Positions 1 to 9,569 are shown, counted from the first letter of the stretch. The stretch is DNA of 64,000 bases from Schleiferiaceae bacterium (GCA_018401735.1 JAGYKI010000007.1:62001-126000); one strand, 5' to 3'. A program made the numbers and translations. Notes: generated from the sequence alone by a model not told the origin.

Positions 1-72
1 GCTTCGTCTCTGCTATTTTGGCGCTTTGAATATCTGGTAAAACAACTTTTAAAGAAAGATCAAAATGGATAA
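1..72 (+). CDS. C-terminal end of an upstream gene (partial)
   Basis: Frame 1 is open from the window edge to a TAA at 70-72 and encodes 23 residues ending in KQLLKKDQNG, a basic, amphipathic tail. The stop overlaps the bioY start (ATG at 65) by eight bases, as expected for translationally coupled neighbours. Too little is visible to assign a family. It could be chance open frame, but the tight overlap favours a real gene end. Confidence 0.4.
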   Translation, partial: ASSLLFWRFEYLVKQLLKKDQNG

Positions 73-580
73 ATCCTTTTTCCAGCCAATAATCATCGCC
101 CTATTGGCTTTATTCCTAATCGCACCCCTTTCTTTCGACCTTGGTCCCCTGCCCATTACCATGCAAAGTTTTGTGATTATAAGTTTGGCTGCTTTGCTTA
201 AGCGCAATATTATTGTACTTGCGATCTTGGTATATCTTATTGCAGGCGCATTAGGTTTACCCGTATATGGTGGTTTTACCCATGGCTGGGAAAAGCTCTT
301 TGGCCCTACTGCAGGTTTTTTATGGGGCTTCCTCCCTGTTGGGTTATTTGTTAATTTCGAGGCAGAACATAAAGAAATGCACCTTTTTAATGCCATGGTT
401 TTAGCACTTAAAGCACACTTTCTCTTGTTGGTTCCAGGATTCTTGGTTCTTTATTTTAGCTTAAAAGGAGTTGATCTTTGGGCCACCTTTACGAGACTAA
501 TTCCAGGACTAATTATAAAGAGCATTATTGCTGGAATTGTAATTTCGAAAACAAGAAGCTACTTTCATGCGGAAGAATGA
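65..580 (+). CDS. bioY: BioY family biotin transporter, substrate-binding S component
   Basis: 171 residues, very hydrophobic, with about five to six membrane segments. The N-terminal half has the BioY hallmarks: PITMQSFVIISLAALL near residues 29-44, then a GALGLPVYGGFTHGWEKLFG stretch and GPTAGFLWGF near 80-90. BioY is the integral-membrane biotin-binding subunit of ECF transporters and can work alone or with an EcfAT module. No ECF ATPase or biotin synthesis gene is visible here, so it either works alone or shares a distant energy module. It overlaps the end of the preceding gene, suggesting co-transcription. The length is slightly short for the family (about 180-200). Confidence 0.9.
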   Translation: MDKSFFQPIIIALLALFLIAPLSFDLGPLPITMQSFVIISLAALLKRNIIVLAILVYLIAGALGLPVYGGFTHGWEKLFGPTAGFLWGFLPVGLFVNFEAEHKEMHLFNAMVLALKAHFLLLVPGFLVLYFSLKGVDLWATFTRLIPGLIIKSIIAGIVISKTRSYFHAEE

Positions 581-616
581 TTTGTATTTTCTTTATTTGG
601 CTAATAAAGAAATCAC

Positions 617-1678
617 GTGAAGGTTTTATTCGTTTCTCGTCCAGATAATTTTACTCAGCCTGGTGGAGATAGTCTTCACCTTGAATATACTGTGCGCCAT
701 CTGCAAAAGCTAAAGGTAGAATGCCACATTTGGAGAGGAGAAAAAGTAGATTTACAAGAGTACGATCTTATCCATTTCTTCAACTTAAGTAGGCCCACGG
801 CCCTATTGCCTTTTTTAAAAGGTGAGCATCCTCCCATTATTTGCTCAAGCATTTACATAGATTACAGTAAAGCCGACGCTGATAGCAGTAAATTACGAGG
901 CTTTCTGCAGCGAGGCTTAGGGATACATGCTACCGAATACCTAAAGACTATTGGCAGAAGCTTTAAGTTTAAAACAGAAAAGCTTTCTTTAAAATATCTT
1001 TACCAAGGGCAGCTTGCCTCGGTACAAGAAGTACTAAAAAACTGTCAACATCTTATTGCCAGTTCTCAAGCAGAAATTGACATTATAAAACAAGAGTTTA
1101 AGTTAGAGCAAATTCCCTCTTCGGTAATTCCGCTGGGGATTGAACACATGCCACCCTTGAAGCATCAAAGCGATAAAAGTGGGATAATCTGCGTTGCACG
1201 CTTTGAACCTCTAAAAAACCAATTGCGCTTAATTAAAGCTTGTAAGCAGCTGGAGCCTACTCTGCGTTTAATTGGTTCACATTCTCGGGCCCATCATAGC
1301 TATTATCAAGCTTGTAAAAACATTGCCGGTAACAAGGTTAAATTCTTCGGACAAAAGAGTCATGAAGAAGCGGCCCTTTTCATGGCGCAATCTAAGGTTC
1401 ATGTTCTAGCCTCGCATTACGAAACAACCGGATTGGCTAGTTTGGAAGCCCTTTATTATGGCTGCCAAATTGTGGTTAACGATCATCCTATTCAACGTGA
1501 AATATTTGGAGAGCACGCTCATTATTGTGATTCCCTTGCTAGCGACAGCATAGCTGAGGCGATTCAAGCAGCACTGAATGACCAAAGAGATCATCGTGAC
1601 TGGCTAGTCGAAAAGTTTAGCTGGAAGAAAAAGGCAGTGGAAATTAAGGCTATCTATAGCAAAGTTTTAAGAGCTTAG
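617..1678 (+). CDS. GT4-type (GT-B fold) glycosyltransferase
   Basis: 353 residues starting at GTG 617. The N-terminus KVLFVSRPDNFTQPGGDSLH is the usual first beta strand and glycine loop of GT-B enzymes. The C-terminal half has a nucleotide-sugar binding Rossmann domain with GIICVARFEPLKNQ near residues 190-203 and the ASHYETTGLASLEAL motif near 265-280 that corresponds to the EX7E region of family 4. It probably transfers a sugar from a nucleotide donor to a cell-surface glycan on the cytoplasmic face. A second glycosyltransferase starts four bases after its stop, so the two form a unit. Acceptor and sugar cannot be predicted. Confidence 0.85.
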   Translation: MKVLFVSRPDNFTQPGGDSLHLEYTVRHLQKLKVECHIWRGEKVDLQEYDLIHFFNLSRPTALLPFLKGEHPPIICSSIYIDYSKADADSSKLRGFLQRGLGIHATEYLKTIGRSFKFKTEKLSLKYLYQGQLASVQEVLKNCQHLIASSQAEIDIIKQEFKLEQIPSSVIPLGIEHMPPLKHQSDKSGIICVARFEPLKNQLRLIKACKQLEPTLRLIGSHSRAHHSYYQACKNIAGNKVKFFGQKSHEEAALFMAQSKVHVLASHYETTGLASLEALYYGCQIVVNDHPIQREIFGEHAHYCDSLASDSIAEAIQAALNDQRDHRDWLVEKFSWKKKAVEIKAIYSKVLRA

Positions 1679-1682
1679 CAGA

Positions 1683-2783
1683 ATGAAAATTGGAATTCTT
1701 GGAACAAGAGGCATTCCCAACCTCTACGGTGGTTTTGAAGAATGCGCGCAGCAGCTGGGCAGTCGCCTGGCTAAGATGGGCCATTCCGTTTGGGTCTACA
1801 GCTCCCATCGTCATCCTTATGTAAACAAGACTTTCGAAGGCATTGAAATCATTCACAAATACGATCCTGAGCATCGTTTGGGAACGGCGGGACAATTTTT
1901 TTATGATTTAAACTGTATCATCGATTCGCATCAACGCGCATTTGATATTATCCTTTTGTTAGGCTACACTTCTAGTAGTATTTGGCAACGATTTCTTCCT
2001 AAAAAACCCATAGTAATAACAAATATGGATGGATTGGAATGGAAAAGATCCAAGTACTCGCCTAGTGTTAAACGCTTTTTACTGCAAGCCGAACGCTGGG
2101 CGGCCAAGCGCAGTAATTTGCTTATTGCAGATTCGCAAGAAATTAAAAGGTACCTGAACAATAAATATAGTACCGAGTCGGTCTATGTTTCTTACGGGGC
2201 CAAGGTTTTTAAAAATGGGGATGACAGTATTCTGGAATCCTATAATATCGCAAAAGGTGACTATCATATATTGATTGCCCGGCTAGAACCTGAAAATAAT
2301 ATTGAAACGATTTTAAAAGGGGTTTTAAAAAGTGAGTCGCAAAGGATAACCTTGGTGGTTGGCAACCATGAAACCAAATACGGCGAGTACTTAAAAAGCA
2401 CATTTAAAGACAATCGCATACGCTTTGTCCGTGGCACCTATAAAAAAGATAAAATTAATAATCTGCGTTTCTTTTCGCATATTTATTTTCACGGGCATTC
2501 GGTGGGCGGCACCAATCCGGGACTACTTGAAGCCATGGCTAGCTCTTGCCTAATTGTGGCGCATAACAATAAATTTAACCGCGAGGTATTAGGAGAAAAT
2601 GCTACCTACTTTAATGATGAAGTTGACATTGCCAATGCACTTGATCACCTAGAAAGAGGCGCCACTCAAAAGGAGCAAATCAAAAAGAATTTGCTGAGTA
2701 TTAAAGATCATTACAACTGGCAATTGATTGCCGAAGAATACGAAATTGTGTTTCAACAAGCCTTAATTGGTCGGCGTTCTTAA
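1683..2783 (+). CDS. DUF1972-type glycosyltransferase (rhamnosyltransferase-like)
   Basis: 366 residues. The N-terminus MKIGILGTRGIPNLYGGFEE is diagnostic of the DUF1972 domain found in family 4 rhamnosyl- and related glycosyltransferases. The rest is a GT-B second domain with GHSVGGTNPGLLEAMASSC near residues 270-290, equivalent to the donor-binding EX7E segment. The ATG follows the previous glycosyltransferase by four bases. Together with the convergent sugar transferase downstream this marks a small surface-polysaccharide assembly cluster. The donor being a deoxysugar is an inference from the family only. Confidence 0.85.
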   Translation: MKIGILGTRGIPNLYGGFEECAQQLGSRLAKMGHSVWVYSSHRHPYVNKTFEGIEIIHKYDPEHRLGTAGQFFYDLNCIIDSHQRAFDIILLLGYTSSSIWQRFLPKKPIVITNMDGLEWKRSKYSPSVKRFLLQAERWAAKRSNLLIADSQEIKRYLNNKYSTESVYVSYGAKVFKNGDDSILESYNIAKGDYHILIARLEPENNIETILKGVLKSESQRITLVVGNHETKYGEYLKSTFKDNRIRFVRGTYKKDKINNLRFFSHIYFHGHSVGGTNPGLLEAMASSCLIVAHNNKFNREVLGENATYFNDEVDIANALDHLERGATQKEQIKKNLLSIKDHYNWQLIAEEYEIVFQQALIGRRS

Positions 2784-2815
2784 AACCTAAGGTTAATCTA
2801 TACCTCGAGCTTAAT

Positions 2816-4192
2816 TTAAAACGGAGACCTGAGAACTTGCCAAATGGTTCTTAGTAAGATGCTTACATCCAAGAGTAAACTCCAGTTTTCCAGATAGTAA
2901 ACATCGGCTTTCACCCTTTCTTTCATGGCTTCCAAATCGTGGTCACCTTTCAATCCTTGCACCTGAGCTAAACCACTTAGGCCCGGTTTAACGAAATGGC
3001 GGAGCATATAACGATCTACCAAATGACGGTATTCATTGGTATGAGAAAGCATGTGTGGACGCGGCCCTACCAAAGACATTTCCCCTTTTAAAACCTGCCA
3101 AAATTGTGGAATTTCATCGAGATGCCAGCGGCGAATAAATCTGCCGAAAGGGGTAATACGACTGTCGTTCGAGCTTGCTTGCTGCACATCTGCGGAAGCG
3201 TTAGGCACCATGGACCGAAACTTGAAAATTTTAAAATCTGCGCCTCGATAGCCCGAACGCCACTGCGAAAAAATAATAGGCCCGCTACCCGACAAACGCA
3301 CCCCCAACGCTAATACTGGCCAAAGGAGAGGATAGAAAATTAGGATTACAACTAAGCTAATCAATATATCTTCGACCCGCTTAATTAAACGGTTATGCCA
3401 ATATTCCAGGGGTTCTTTTTGAAAGCTTAAAACAGGTGAATCATCGTAAAAACTAATTTCCAAAGCCTTAGCGGGTGGTAAACCCAAATCGGGTAAAGCC
3501 CGAAAACGCAAGAGTTTTTGCTCGGCCAAATAGTATAGCTGACGAAAGCGTTCATCCCTTAAATCGTAGGCCACAAAAAGCTCATCTGCCTGCAAGGCCT
3601 CTAAGTCGGATAGTAATTCATCTTCGGCCTTTGCCAAACCTTTGGCTTGTAGATCATTATTATAGATGGCTAATATTTCTATGCCTAGATCAGGGCGTTT
3701 TTGGACCGCATCTGCGAAAGCGGACAGAGAAGGTAAATTACCCGCCAACACCACTCGCCTTAGCGTTTTATTACGACTGCGTAAACCTTGCAAAAAACGG
3801 CGAAAAAAGAAATGCCAAGGAAATATTCCTGTGCTTAACGCGAGATAAAAATACAGGATAAAGAGGCGGCTGTAAGCCTCACTTTTTTGGAGAATTACCA
3901 AAAGTAGGAGCAGTAAGAAAAGATGACCCGACCATACTTTTATGGTTTTACTTAAGGCCTTCCGAGGCTCGGTATTGAAGGCGCTGTTGTAGGTTTTAAA
4001 GGCAAAACTAAGCAGAAACCAAAGTAGGTTAATGATTACCCATAGTTGCAAATAGTAGTTATAATACTCGGTGGCCACCAAGTCTACTTCCGAAAAACGT
4101 AAAAAGAGCGCCAGCAGGAAACTGGCATTTAATATAGCCAAGTCACCTAAAAGGATTAAAACTTGTGAAAAGCGCGAGTGATAACTGGGCAT
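2816..4192 (-). CDS. Polyprenyl-phosphate sugar phosphotransferase (WcaJ/WbaP type)
   Basis: 458 residues with the standard polyisoprenyl-phosphate hexose-1-phosphate transferase layout: four N-terminal membrane segments (about residues 10-130), a nucleotide-binding-like middle domain (RRVVLAGNLPSLSAF near 145), a further membrane helix near 270-300, and the catalytic C-terminal sugar transferase domain with FKIFKFRSMVPNA, DEIPQFWQVLKGEMSLVGPR and PGLSGLAQVQG. It transfers a hexose-1-phosphate to undecaprenyl phosphate and so starts exopolysaccharide or O-antigen repeat units. It converges with the glycosyltransferase pair on the other strand and is followed five bases later by the M1 peptidase. 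The middle-domain arrangement fits the glucose-specific subgroup, but the sugar is not certain. Confidence 0.9.
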   Translation of the reverse strand: MPSYHSRFSQVLILLGDLAILNASFLLALFLRFSEVDLVATEYYNYYLQLWVIINLLWFLLSFAFKTYNSAFNTEPRKALSKTIKVWSGHLFLLLLLLVILQKSEAYSRLFILYFYLALSTGIFPWHFFFRRFLQGLRSRNKTLRRVVLAGNLPSLSAFADAVQKRPDLGIEILAIYNNDLQAKGLAKAEDELLSDLEALQADELFVAYDLRDERFRQLYYLAEQKLLRFRALPDLGLPPAKALEISFYDDSPVLSFQKEPLEYWHNRLIKRVEDILISLVVILIFYPLLWPVLALGVRLSGSGPIIFSQWRSGYRGADFKIFKFRSMVPNASADVQQASSNDSRITPFGRFIRRWHLDEIPQFWQVLKGEMSLVGPRPHMLSHTNEYRHLVDRYMLRHFVKPGLSGLAQVQGLKGDHDLEAMKERVKADVYYLENWSLLLDVSILLRTIWQVLRSPF

Positions 4193-4197
4193 TTTTT

Positions 4198-6519
4198 TTA
4201 TTCTGCGGTAAAAATAAGGGCTGCTCTCTTCTTTTGAAAGTCATCCCAAGTTCTTTCCCTTTCTTTTTTATAGGCTTCTAAGCTAACTGAATCTTTTTTA
4301 TAGATGGCTATCAAAGCTTCACGTGCTGCTTTGCTTAGTTTCCAATTACGATTAAAAAGGGCGGTAAATAGGGGTTCCAAGGTTTGTTCGTCGCTTAGAC
4401 CAAAATAAGCGAGATATCCGATGGCCTCCATGCGGGTAAGAAAGTCGAATGATTCTGAAGAAAAATCTTGAATACTCGCATAAGCCTCTTTATCACTAAA
4501 GAAAATAACCCGATAAAATAAAGTACTTAAATATACTTTATCGGCGGGAAATCCAGGCTGCTCCTTAAACTGCGGATTAAGCAACCACTTATTATCGGCT
4601 CTATTTTTTAAGTTTAGGCTCTTGTGAATAGCGGCAACCCGCACTTCGTAGCTTGGGCCAGATATACGCAATTGTGAAAATATTTCGGGGAACTGGTTTA
4701 ATTCACAAATACCTAATGCGGCCAAAATGAGAGGAGGACTTTCACTTTGCAAAGCAAATTCTAGGTAGTCATCAGCTTTTTTAGGTTTTCCGTTTAAGCT
4801 GAAAATTTGCTTTAAAGCTTCTGCTCTTAGGCCTGCAAAATTTGCTTTTTCCTTTAAAATCTCTTCTAAGAAGCGCAAGTTTTCTTGACTATCGCCGCGC
4901 AAAGCCTGCACTACGCGTAGCTTTTCGAGCAACGCTAAGCTGTCTTTATAATAGGCCCGCCATTGCGCATTGGTTTTTTCCACCTTAAAATTGGCAAGGA
5001 TTTCACTGGCATTAGTGATGGCGAAATTGTCGGTGCCTGAGGGTAAGTCTATGACATTTTCGCCCACCGAAAGGTTTAATTCTAATTCCTTTAAAACCTT
5101 ATTCCCTTGGTAAAAGGCAATTTTCACCGCTTGCGCAAGATGCTTATCCAAATCTATCTGCAGACCAGCGAAACTAATAAAAGCCTTAATGTTTGGTTCG
5201 GCATCGGCATAAAGCCAAGTGGCAAAAAACTCATCTAACGAACAAGCACAAACTTCTTCCATTACCAATTGCAGGCTATCGCTATCAACCAGTCCAAAGG
5301 CATGCTTCTTTAAAAAAAGCTGATTGGCCTGACGAAACTGCTCCCCTCCCATTTTCTGCGAAAGCATATAAAGCAGCCAAGCCCCCTTTTGGTAAAAGCG
5401 TTCTGAACCTGCCTTAGGGTGAGCCAAAGGCAAAGGGCCTCCGGCAGTAGCCGCACTTATTAATTCTTTGGCTTTATGGCGTTCCCAGTCGAAATAATCT
5501 TGACCGTAAATTTCCCTTTCACTTAACCATTGATAATAAGTAGCATAGCCCTCATGCAACCAATGATGCTTGCTTCCGGTCGCGGTTACGAGATTGCCAA
5601 ACCATTGATGAGCTAGCTCGTGGGCATTAACATAGGTGTAATTTCGATCGGGAAAGGCGAGTGAATCTACTAAAAAGAAATCGCCAAAAATGGTGGCGGT
5701 GGTGTTTTCCATAGCGCCGTGGCGGAAATCTTGCACTGGCGCTTGTTTGTAATTTTGCCATGGAAAAGGAATGCCGATTTCCGCTTCAAGAAAATTGAAA
5801 ATCTTCTCGTTCTTAAAATAGTAAACTGGGTAATCGCTTGCTCTTTCGGGATAATAATACTGCGACAAGGTAATATTAGTATAACTGGCCGTTTCTTTCA
5901 GAGCATATTTACCAATAACGAGGGCGATCAAATAGGAACTCATGGGTTTTTCCATGCGATAAAACCAGCGTTTGGTCGCGCCAAGATCACGAACCGAATC
6001 GAGCTTACCATTAGCCATTACTTCATAGCCACTTGCGAATTCTATATCGCAGGAAAAAATAATTTTATCGGTTTGATTATCGTAATGCGGTATCCAGTGG
6101 CGGTGGTCGATACCCTGCCCTTGGGTCCAAATCTGCCTACGAGCACGTCGCGTTTCATCTTGCCAACCAATAAAGTGTAAGCCTTTAAAAGGATGCGCTT
6201 GATATTTAATTTGCAGCATATTCGTATCTAAAACCCTTGAGGCTTTAATAAAAATGGCCGTATCATTTTGAGTAAATCCATGTTCTTCGCCATTCCAAAT
6301 TAAGCTTTCCACTTTTATTTTCGGGCCATTAAGGTAAAACTCTTGACCATCATTTAAATCGCTAATATGATGGATTACCTCCGCATTGATATTTTCATTT
6401 ATCGTATCAAAACTAGCTTGGAGGTGGAGGCTGATAAAATCTTGCGCTTGTAAATTAGCGGCAAAAAAAAGACCGATGAAAAACATCGGTCTTAAAATAT
6501 TTAGAGAATTTTGAATCAT
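4198..6519 (-). CDS. M1 family zinc aminopeptidase, secreted
   Basis: 773 residues with an N-terminal signal peptide (hydrophobic stretch about residues 10-24, cleavage near LQA-Q). The metallopeptidase core has the exopeptidase motif GAMEN at 268-272, zinc-binding HELAH at 300-304 and the third ligand Glu at 323 (WLHEGYATYY), all in normal spacing. Such enzymes remove N-terminal residues from peptides, here probably in the periplasm. The C-terminal part (about 520-773) looks like helical repeats, as in other M1 proteins. ATGA overlap with the lipoprotein gene upstream means coupled translation. A perfect terminator-like hairpin lies inside its signal-peptide codons (see separate entry), which makes expression of this gene unusual. 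Confidence 0.92.
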   Translation of the reverse strand: MIQNSLNILRPMFFIGLFFAANLQAQDFISLHLQASFDTINENINAEVIHHISDLNDGQEFYLNGPKIKVESLIWNGEEHGFTQNDTAIFIKASRVLDTNMLQIKYQAHPFKGLHFIGWQDETRRARRQIWTQGQGIDHRHWIPHYDNQTDKIIFSCDIEFASGYEVMANGKLDSVRDLGATKRWFYRMEKPMSSYLIALVIGKYALKETASYTNITLSQYYYPERASDYPVYYFKNEKIFNFLEAEIGIPFPWQNYKQAPVQDFRHGAMENTTATIFGDFFLVDSLAFPDRNYTYVNAHELAHQWFGNLVTATGSKHHWLHEGYATYYQWLSEREIYGQDYFDWERHKAKELISAATAGGPLPLAHPKAGSERFYQKGAWLLYMLSQKMGGEQFRQANQLFLKKHAFGLVDSDSLQLVMEEVCACSLDEFFATWLYADAEPNIKAFISFAGLQIDLDKHLAQAVKIAFYQGNKVLKELELNLSVGENVIDLPSGTDNFAITNASEILANFKVEKTNAQWRAYYKDSLALLEKLRVVQALRGDSQENLRFLEEILKEKANFAGLRAEALKQIFSLNGKPKKADDYLEFALQSESPPLILAALGICELNQFPEIFSQLRISGPSYEVRVAAIHKSLNLKNRADNKWLLNPQFKEQPGFPADKVYLSTLFYRVIFFSDKEAYASIQDFSSESFDFLTRMEAIGYLAYFGLSDEQTLEPLFTALFNRNWKLSKAAREALIAIYKKDSVSLEAYKKERERTWDDFQKKRAALIFTAE
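6463..6493 (-). terminator. Intrinsic terminator-like hairpin within the M1 peptidase leader
   Basis: On the minus strand, AAGACCGATG and CATCGGTCTT form a perfect 10-bp stem with a five-base loop, followed by a run of eight T. This is an ideal Rho-independent terminator for the lipoprotein gene that ends at 6516, but it lies at codons 9-17 of the downstream peptidase. Translation of the leader would prevent it folding, so attenuation is possible. Confidence 0.6.
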
Positions 6520-7061
6520 TTCTTGCTTAGAGTTATTTCACGTGCTTGGCCAGTGGCTTCCAATTCACGAAGATACAATTCAAGATCAGATTGCGACATA
6601 TCCTCGGCTATACCTTTTTTAGCATTGGCATTGATAATATATACCTTAAAGAAATTGGTTCCGAAGGGCGCTTCGGTTTGCAGGTCCGTTTCTTTAATTA
6701 CAAATCCAACAAAACCAAGTCCATAATACATACTATACTCGCGAGTATAGCCATTGAAGTTTACGGTATTGGGAAGGGTATAGGTAATGTTATCTACTAA
6801 CTGATAGCCAATTACCACCCCGTTATTGTAGGTAAACTGATCCAATTCGGGCGCGTCAAACTCCACATAATATTGGAAATCGGCATCGCCTGGTTGGTTA
6901 AAGGGCAACCAATCCTGTTCAAAAGCGGTGGCATCGATAATACGATAAGAAAGGCCTGGCCCGGGAGGCCCCACTGGACCTTGTGGACCGGGAACATTAC
7001 TTTCATAAGAACAAGAAGCGAGCGCAAATAGGGCTAAGAAGGAGTAAATTAACTTTTTCAT
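6516..7061 (-). CDS. Lipoprotein with short collagen-like GPQGPVGPPGPG stretch
   Basis: 181 residues from the ATG at 7061. I chose this start because it gives a textbook lipoprotein signal, MKKLIYSFLALFALASC, with the lipobox Cys at residue 17. After it come GPQGPVGPPGPG collagen-like triplets and then a beta-rich domain of about 140 residues with no motif I recognise. Similar short Gly-Pro-Gln linkers after a lipobox are common in Bacteroidota lipoproteins and act as spacers. It is the first gene of a two-gene unit with the M1 aminopeptidase (ATGA overlap at 6516-6519). The function is unknown. Confidence 0.78.
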   Translation of the reverse strand: MKKLIYSFLALFALASCSYESNVPGPQGPVGPPGPGLSYRIIDATAFEQDWLPFNQPGDADFQYYVEFDAPELDQFTYNNGVVIGYQLVDNITYTLPNTVNFNGYTREYSMYYGLGFVGFVIKETDLQTEAPFGTNFFKVYIINANAKKGIAEDMSQSDLELYLRELEATGQAREITLSKK

Positions 7062-7138
7062 GGTATTGGTATTTCGTTGTATTAAGTATTTAAATAATCG
7101 TGCCACAAAACAAAAAGGACGCTTTTAAGGCTAAGTTG

Positions 7139-9241
7139 TTAGCTAATTCTTCCCCAGTCGACTTTACCGTGTTTGCGCCTTTCGAACTCATGCAAGATAC
7201 TGCGATGGACCTGTTGTTTGAGATTTGGGTCGGCAGCAAATAAATCGGTCAAAGCCCGGCGCGATAAATCCATCAAAGGGCCGTCGTGGCGGAGATCGGC
7301 CAGGTGCAAATCTAAATTACCACTTTGCCGAGTTCCTAAAATATCGCCTGGCCCACGTAATTTCAAATCGACATCCGCAATTTCAAAACCATCTTGCGTA
7401 CGCACCATCGTCTTAATGCGGGTCTTCGCATCCTGACTTAATTTAAAGCTGGTCATTAAAATACAATAACTCTTCTCGGCACCACGGCCAACTCTACCCC
7501 TTAATTGGTGAAGCTGACTAAGTCCAAAGCGCTCGGCCGATTCAATGACCATCACACTAGCATTGGGCACATTAACGCCCACTTCAATAACCGTGGTAGC
7601 CACCATTATTTGGGTTTTTCCTGAGGCAAAGCGCTGCATTTCAAAATCTTTATCTTCGGGTTTCATTTTACCGTGAACCACACTTACTTGGTATTTTGGA
7701 CGGGGGAAAGCGCGGCAAATACTCTCGTAACCGTCCATCAAATCTTTGTAATCTAAAGTTTCCGATTCTTCTATGAGAGGGTAAACGATATAAACTTGTC
7801 GCCCTAAATCGATCTCTTTTTCTAAAAAGCCAAAGAGCGCATTGCGATCTTTATCGTAAGCATGGGTGGTTTTAATGGGTTTTCTGCCAGGAGGTAACTC
7901 ATCGATTACCGACAATTCTAAATTGCCATAAATACTCATCGCTAAAGTGCGCGGAATTGGGGTGGCAGTCATTACTAAAATATGCGGCGGTAATTTATTC
8001 TTCTTCCACAATTTCGCACGTTGGGCCACACCAAAACGATGCTGCTCATCTACCACGGCCAAACCAAGGTTTTTATATTGCACTTTATCTTCCAAAAGGG
8101 CATGAGTCCCGATCAGTATATCTAAAGAACCATCTTCCAAGGCAGCATGGATTTCGCGACGACTAGCGGTTTTCACCGAGCCCGTTAAAATCGCCACCTT
8201 AATATCCATATCATTCAACAATTCCATAATCCCGGTGAAATGTTGCTGTGCTAAAATCTCAGTAGGCGCCATTAAGCAAGCCTGATAGCCATTATCAATA
8301 GCCATTAACATCGCCAAAAGTGCCACCATGGTTTTTCCGCTGCCGACATCGCCCTGTAATAGGCGATTCATATGCTGACCAAAGCGCATGTCGTTACGGA
8401 TTTCCTTCAAAACTCTTTTCTGCGCACCGGTTAATTCGAAAGGTAAAACCTCTTTGTAAAAGTGGTTAAAATGCCTGCCAATTGATGTAAATGCAAAAGA
8501 CTGTGTTTGGTGGTGGTGCTGTCTCTTTTGAGCGGCAACTTCCATCTGAAAGAAAAACAATTCTTCAAACTTGAGGCGGTTACGGGCTGCTTCAGCCTCC
8601 TCTAAACTATTGGGATAGTGAATGGCCAGCAATGCATTTTCACGCGGCATTAAACCATATCGCTCAGTAAAATGCGGCGGAAAGAAATCGGGTAACTGTC
8701 CTTGCAGTTGTGGAATTAAGCTACGCGTTAAGCGCGCTAGAGTTTTATTATTAAGTCCCTTTTTATTGAGTTTCTCCGAACTAGGGTACAGTGGCTGCAA
8801 TCCTTTGGTTGGACTTTTTTTAAAGTCTTCTACCAATTCTAATTCAGGATGTGGGAAACTAAAAGTACCATTAAAAAAGTTTGGCTTGCCATATAAAACG
8901 TAAGCCGTATTTAATTTCAGCGACTTTTTAATCCAAGCTCCACCCGTAAACCAAATCAGTTCCACCGAACCCGTTCCGTCTTGGAAGATGGCGGTTAACC
9001 GCTGCGACTTCCCCTTCCCTGCCACCTCTTGCATACTCGTTATTATTCCTACTATTTGTATCTCCGAAAGGGAGGAATTAAGGTCGGAAATTTTGTAAAA
9101 TTGGCTGCGGTCGACGTAGCGATATGGATACAACTTTAACAGATCTGAAAAGCGAAAAATTCCTAATTCGGCCTTTAACAAATCTGCTTTAGCGGGACCA
9201 ACCCCTTTCAAATACTCTATGGCGGTGCTTAGCAATGACAT
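7139..9241 (-). CDS. recG: ATP-dependent DNA helicase RecG
   Basis: 700 residues, the normal RecG length, when started at the ATG 9241 (MSLLSTAIEYLKGVGP). The frame stays open another 57 codons upstream, but that part has no RecG homology. The N-terminal wedge/OB domain begins with the helix-hairpin-helix-like YLKGVGPAKADLL, followed by the TSMQEVAGKGKSQRL strand region. The helicase core has Walker A GDVGSGKTMVALLA, the DEQHRFGVAQR motif II (DExH), TATPIPRTLAM and the QLRGRVGRG motif VI, then the TRIP-like C-terminus GPGDILGTRQSGN. RecG remodels stalled forks and branch-migrates Holliday junctions. It is a monocistronic housekeeping gene here. Confidence 0.97.
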   Translation of the reverse strand: MSLLSTAIEYLKGVGPAKADLLKAELGIFRFSDLLKLYPYRYVDRSQFYKISDLNSSLSEIQIVGIITSMQEVAGKGKSQRLTAIFQDGTGSVELIWFTGGAWIKKSLKLNTAYVLYGKPNFFNGTFSFPHPELELVEDFKKSPTKGLQPLYPSSEKLNKKGLNNKTLARLTRSLIPQLQGQLPDFFPPHFTERYGLMPRENALLAIHYPNSLEEAEAARNRLKFEELFFFQMEVAAQKRQHHHQTQSFAFTSIGRHFNHFYKEVLPFELTGAQKRVLKEIRNDMRFGQHMNRLLQGDVGSGKTMVALLAMLMAIDNGYQACLMAPTEILAQQHFTGIMELLNDMDIKVAILTGSVKTASRREIHAALEDGSLDILIGTHALLEDKVQYKNLGLAVVDEQHRFGVAQRAKLWKKNKLPPHILVMTATPIPRTLAMSIYGNLELSVIDELPPGRKPIKTTHAYDKDRNALFGFLEKEIDLGRQVYIVYPLIEESETLDYKDLMDGYESICRAFPRPKYQVSVVHGKMKPEDKDFEMQRFASGKTQIMVATTVIEVGVNVPNASVMVIESAERFGLSQLHQLRGRVGRGAEKSYCILMTSFKLSQDAKTRIKTMVRTQDGFEIADVDLKLRGPGDILGTRQSGNLDLHLADLRHDGPLMDLSRRALTDLFAADPNLKQQVHRSILHEFERRKHGKVDWGRIS

Positions 9242-9569
9242 AAGGCTAAGATAGAACGGCAAGAGGGAACGAAGAAGTTTCTGCCTGTTATTTTTCACAA
9301 GCAGTGTGTGAGCAAAACATCTTTCCAAAAATCGGCGGCAAAGCCCAAAAAATTTGCTAGCTTGTAAAATATTACTCCCCACTATGCCTATAACTAAACT
9401 CCGTTCCAGCACCCAATTCGGGTATTTCTGTGCGTTAAGCTTAGCCCTCCTTCACCACAATTTAGCTCTAAGAACTAGCTTTACCTTAAAACAAGGCCAC
9501 CGAAAATATTGCAATTTATTAGTCTCGTTATACGCTGCTTAATTAATCACAGTCAAAAAGCTATTGCAG
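9242..9569. other. Intergenic region between divergent recG and an unknown gene
   Basis: About 330 bases between the recG start and the ATG at 9570. Open frames exist on both strands (the recG frame extends to 9412, and a 62-codon plus-strand frame spans 9354-9542), but neither has protein-like composition or homology that I recognise. Both promoters must lie here, but I see no convincing TTG/TAnnTTTG pair, repeat or RNA gene. Confidence 0.5.

Noticed and set aside
9242..9412. Longer RecG N-terminus
   Set aside because: The 57 upstream codons lack RecG homology; the ATG at 9241 gives the canonical start and length.
9354..9542. Small gene upstream of the unknown protein
   Set aside because: 62-codon frame with low-complexity, Leu/Ser-rich sequence and no signal, motif or good spacing; it overlaps the recG upstream region.
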